Shown: positions 63,101-64,000 of the stretch, in pieces | Numbering within the stretch: position 1 is the first letter of the stretch | Layout of the letters: each line of letters opens with the position of its first letter | Assembly (NCBI GenBank): GCA_003343565.1 | Contig: QALA01000027.1 | Location: 1 to 64,000, forward strand | Origin: Verrucomicrobiota bacterium | GTDB lineage: Bacteria > Verrucomicrobiota > Verrucomicrobiia > Opitutales > Intestinicryptomonadaceae | Length of the DNA: 64,000 nucleotides | Direction: 5' to 3' | Made by a program: the position numbers and the translations under genes | Notes under the pieces: generated by a model | The model's database searches: none | Told to the model about the DNA's origin: nothing | What the model saw: the letters and a program-made list of their open reading frames with translations, nothing else

Positions 63101-64000
63101 GTTGACGTAAATCGCGCCCTTGACCCATGTTCCGCTGGCCTGCGCCCCGTCGTGGGTGAGGGAATTGTTTTCAAACTTCGCGTTTGTAAGATTGAGCGTG
63201 CCACCCTCCGCGACCTCCGCAATGGGAGCTACGAAATATTCCAAATTCGCCCAGGAGGCGGAATTTTCTATTCCGCTCCACTTGCCGCCGTCCGAATTGA
63301 GGGTCGCGCCGGAAGCCACGTTTATGTCCGTTGAGGCGAGTCCGTTATTGGCGTTCATTACGCCCTCGTTCACGTTTAAAATTCCGGTATATCCGGCCAT
63401 CGAGCCGTTTACGGTGAGCGTTCCGGCTCCCGATTTGGAAATGGCGTCGCCCTTATCGCGGTTTGCGATTGAGTCGTACCCCTGTGCGCCGTTTCCTATG
63501 GTTAGCGCGGCTCCCTCGGAAATGTTGAAGTTTACGGCCCCTCCCTCCTTCATGTAGAGAAAACCGCCGCGCGAGTCGTCCTTGACGCCGCCGACTTCGG
63601 CAAAATTGCCGGAATAAGTCATGTTCTTTGTGACGTTCACATTCGCGACGGCGCCGGCTTCCACGTACATCGCGCCGCCGTATCCGTTTCCGATTGCGGA
63701 GTTGTCCGTAAAGAGGACGTTTGTGGCATTGCTGACGGCTCCGGAATTGCTGGCGTAAAACGCGCCGTAGGCGTCCGAAGAACTCTTGGCGACATTGCCC
63801 GATATTGTGGAATCCGTCATGTCGAGAGCGGCCGCGTAATTTTCGACCGCAGCCCCGCGAGCCTTGTTGTCTGCCTCAATCGTGTTGTTTAGAAAGGAGG
63901 AATTTTTAACCGAAAGATAGGACCCCTTCGAATTGACATTCAACGCCCCGCCCTGAACCCTGTAATTGCTGGACGCGTAATTTCCGGAGAATTGCGCTCC
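60167..64000 (-). CDS. Giant PEP-CTERM surface protein with beta-helix repeats (N-terminus outside window)
   Basis: At least 1277 residues are encoded, and the frame is open to the window edge, so the start lies beyond 64000. The passenger is a long series of Asn/Gly/Ser/Val-rich beta-strand turns such as GGTLTVRGSM, LNVEGGTMNLGSG, INVNAGGRLDVVGGDLNIG and AVNVNGGVVNAAQ, as in autotransporter and polymorphic adhesin beta-helices. Two larger units repeat the pattern NVSEGATVTIGDG...TLTVRGSM...LNVEGG. The C-terminus VPEPAACAAVIGAACLALAAL plus RRRRK is a canonical PEP-CTERM signal, so the protein is probably handled by an exosortase and displayed or released. It is the second PEP-CTERM protein here. 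Confidence 0.85.
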   Translation of the reverse strand, partial: GAQFSGNYASSNYRVQGGALNVNSKGSYLSVKNSSFLNNTIEADNKARGAAVENYAAALDMTDSTISGNVAKSSSDAYGAFYASNSGAVSNATNVLFTDNSAIGNGYGGAMYVEAGAVANVNVTKNMTYSGNFAEVGGVKDDSRGGFLYMKEGGAVNFNISEGAALTIGNGAQGYDSIANRDKGDAISKSGAGTLTVNGSMAGYTGILNVNEGVMNANNGLASTDINVASGATLNSDGGKWSGIENSASWANLEYFVAPIAEVAEGGTLNLTNAKFENNSLTHDGAQASGTWVKGAIYVNGALSMKDSEVVGTKSAVNPGEKPWVENRSPNVQGSAIHFNGANASGKFENVKFSGNSATGMSVQGGTIVAWSGKYEFDNTAFENNSALALDGSEASVSGGALYLADGYGGGTINVEISNSSFSGNTAEGNIVNAGAIIYESNNEGSGLVISNTSFAGNKAVGDTRAEGGALRIYTKSSAEKTVFNDASFTGNSVEVKNPADMSRNGGGAIFANASDIKFNATKDVVYSGNYVLVGGEKNDSLGGFIRLSSYGGEGSSASFNVSEGATVTIGDGSAGTDSIASTDSLSTVVKTGGGTLTVRGSMEHFLGTLNVEGGTMNLGSGAVKAYQSVAGAVNVSNGATLNSNYGDDARNWLAVKNGQSVSVSGEGSVWRHSYQVGINEGASMSVGSGSSADLGYLAFGGMAEIDGVLTLGKNWTQAQIASNFGGDYSSLGGGKTVMNINDGGLVEAHAGINVGHRADETVSKDAEINVNAGGRLDVVGGDLNIGSTNYNDNGTSGKGAVNVNGGVVNAAQAVNIGTKADGSLTASNGAKLNFNDVTLGVFDETLANDPATAAPSAKLSASGSQVAVSNHLNIGKGGVFALDGGSSMSVSGENGAGDITIRNGGVMEVYGANTSVSIDNSQHNIYINEGGLLSVSNGAQMSTAGNLSHGGILDINGGTLSVGKLGNIGQFDNDTVVNVRNGGVFNSKESVNLGFYSNYSQADKGGVMNVLGGTVNAEGGMAIKNGSALNVNESGKVNSSLISIASDGFLNLAIGSETQINAAVENSGTITISAGANLLSGSYGISSGGISGAGKIIAYGGTYADNAFSASDAANIKIDVLSEPASVGENGRISAVAGDGEIVKIAMAFNADSASVNSVTTATDSLREFVGDSFRIVEAYGFDGSMSSENDSVVISFLVNDSSLNASDFSIFQRGDSGEWTQADGISGLNYDGQYLSFIADELSYYGYAAVPEPAACAAVIGAACLALAALRRRRK

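Overview
The window looks like chromosomal DNA from a Gram-negative bacterium of the PVC group, most likely a verrucomicrobial (Opitutae-like) organism. The clues are two secreted proteins with PEP-CTERM type tails, a squalene (HpnC/HpnD/HpnE) operon, a FadL-type outer-membrane protein, Tat-exported Gfo/Idh/MocA oxidoreductases, and a GC-rich base composition with A-rich spacers. The taxonomic assignment is inference. No rRNA is present. About three quarters of the window is coding, and the remaining gaps are unusually long and carry many direct, tandem and inverted repeats.

Left part (1-18 kb): a 225-bp tandem repeat; a secreted beta-helix protein; a Gfo/Idh oxidoreductase; a TetR regulator facing a FadL-type porin whose promoter carries TetR-like palindromes; two paralogous small ribbon-helix-helix-like proteins (8.6-8.9 kb and 13.0-13.3 kb) flanking a three-gene operon (Tat-type oxidoreductase, RuvC, nucleotidyltransferase); then a tightly overlapping operon hpnC, an hpnD-hpnE fusion and an HpnG-like nucleosidase, which should make squalene for hopanoid-type lipids.

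Middle part (18-43 kb): a fructokinase-type sugar kinase; a repeat-filled spacer; a Xer-type recombinase; the coupled run yggS-aroE-prepilin peptidase, in which the 5' end of the peptidase gene has been tandemly copied twice; a class III aminotransferase; lgt; a DUF456 membrane protein; tRNA-Gly directly before hisG; a PEP-CTERM protein; a WecE-type sugar aminotransferase; an ADP-ribosylglycohydrolase-like protein; the RNase P RNA; a RidA/chorismatase-like protein; a small phage-like cassette (tail fibre, small protein, lipoprotein, holin-like peptide) with no capsid or packaging genes; and dapA-dapB.

Right part (43-64 kb): a polysaccharide locus with GDP-mannose supply (manC, gmd), several glycosyltransferases, an O-antigen polymerase/ligase-like protein, an EamA/SMR-like transporter, an initiating phosphoglycosyltransferase, an ATP-grasp enzyme, and a dedicated acyl cassette (acyl carrier protein, KASIII, membrane acyltransferase) that probably decorates the glycan or a lipid. 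The window ends inside a very large repeat-rich PEP-CTERM surface protein whose N-terminus lies beyond position 64000.

Points most worth a second look are the 183-bp inverted-repeat element at 6.2 and 31.8 kb with older relics, the paired RHH-like proteins with their shared 90-bp leaders and CxxC motifs, the triplicated start of the prepilin peptidase gene, the HpnD-HpnE fusion, and the isolated tail-fibre/holin cassette.
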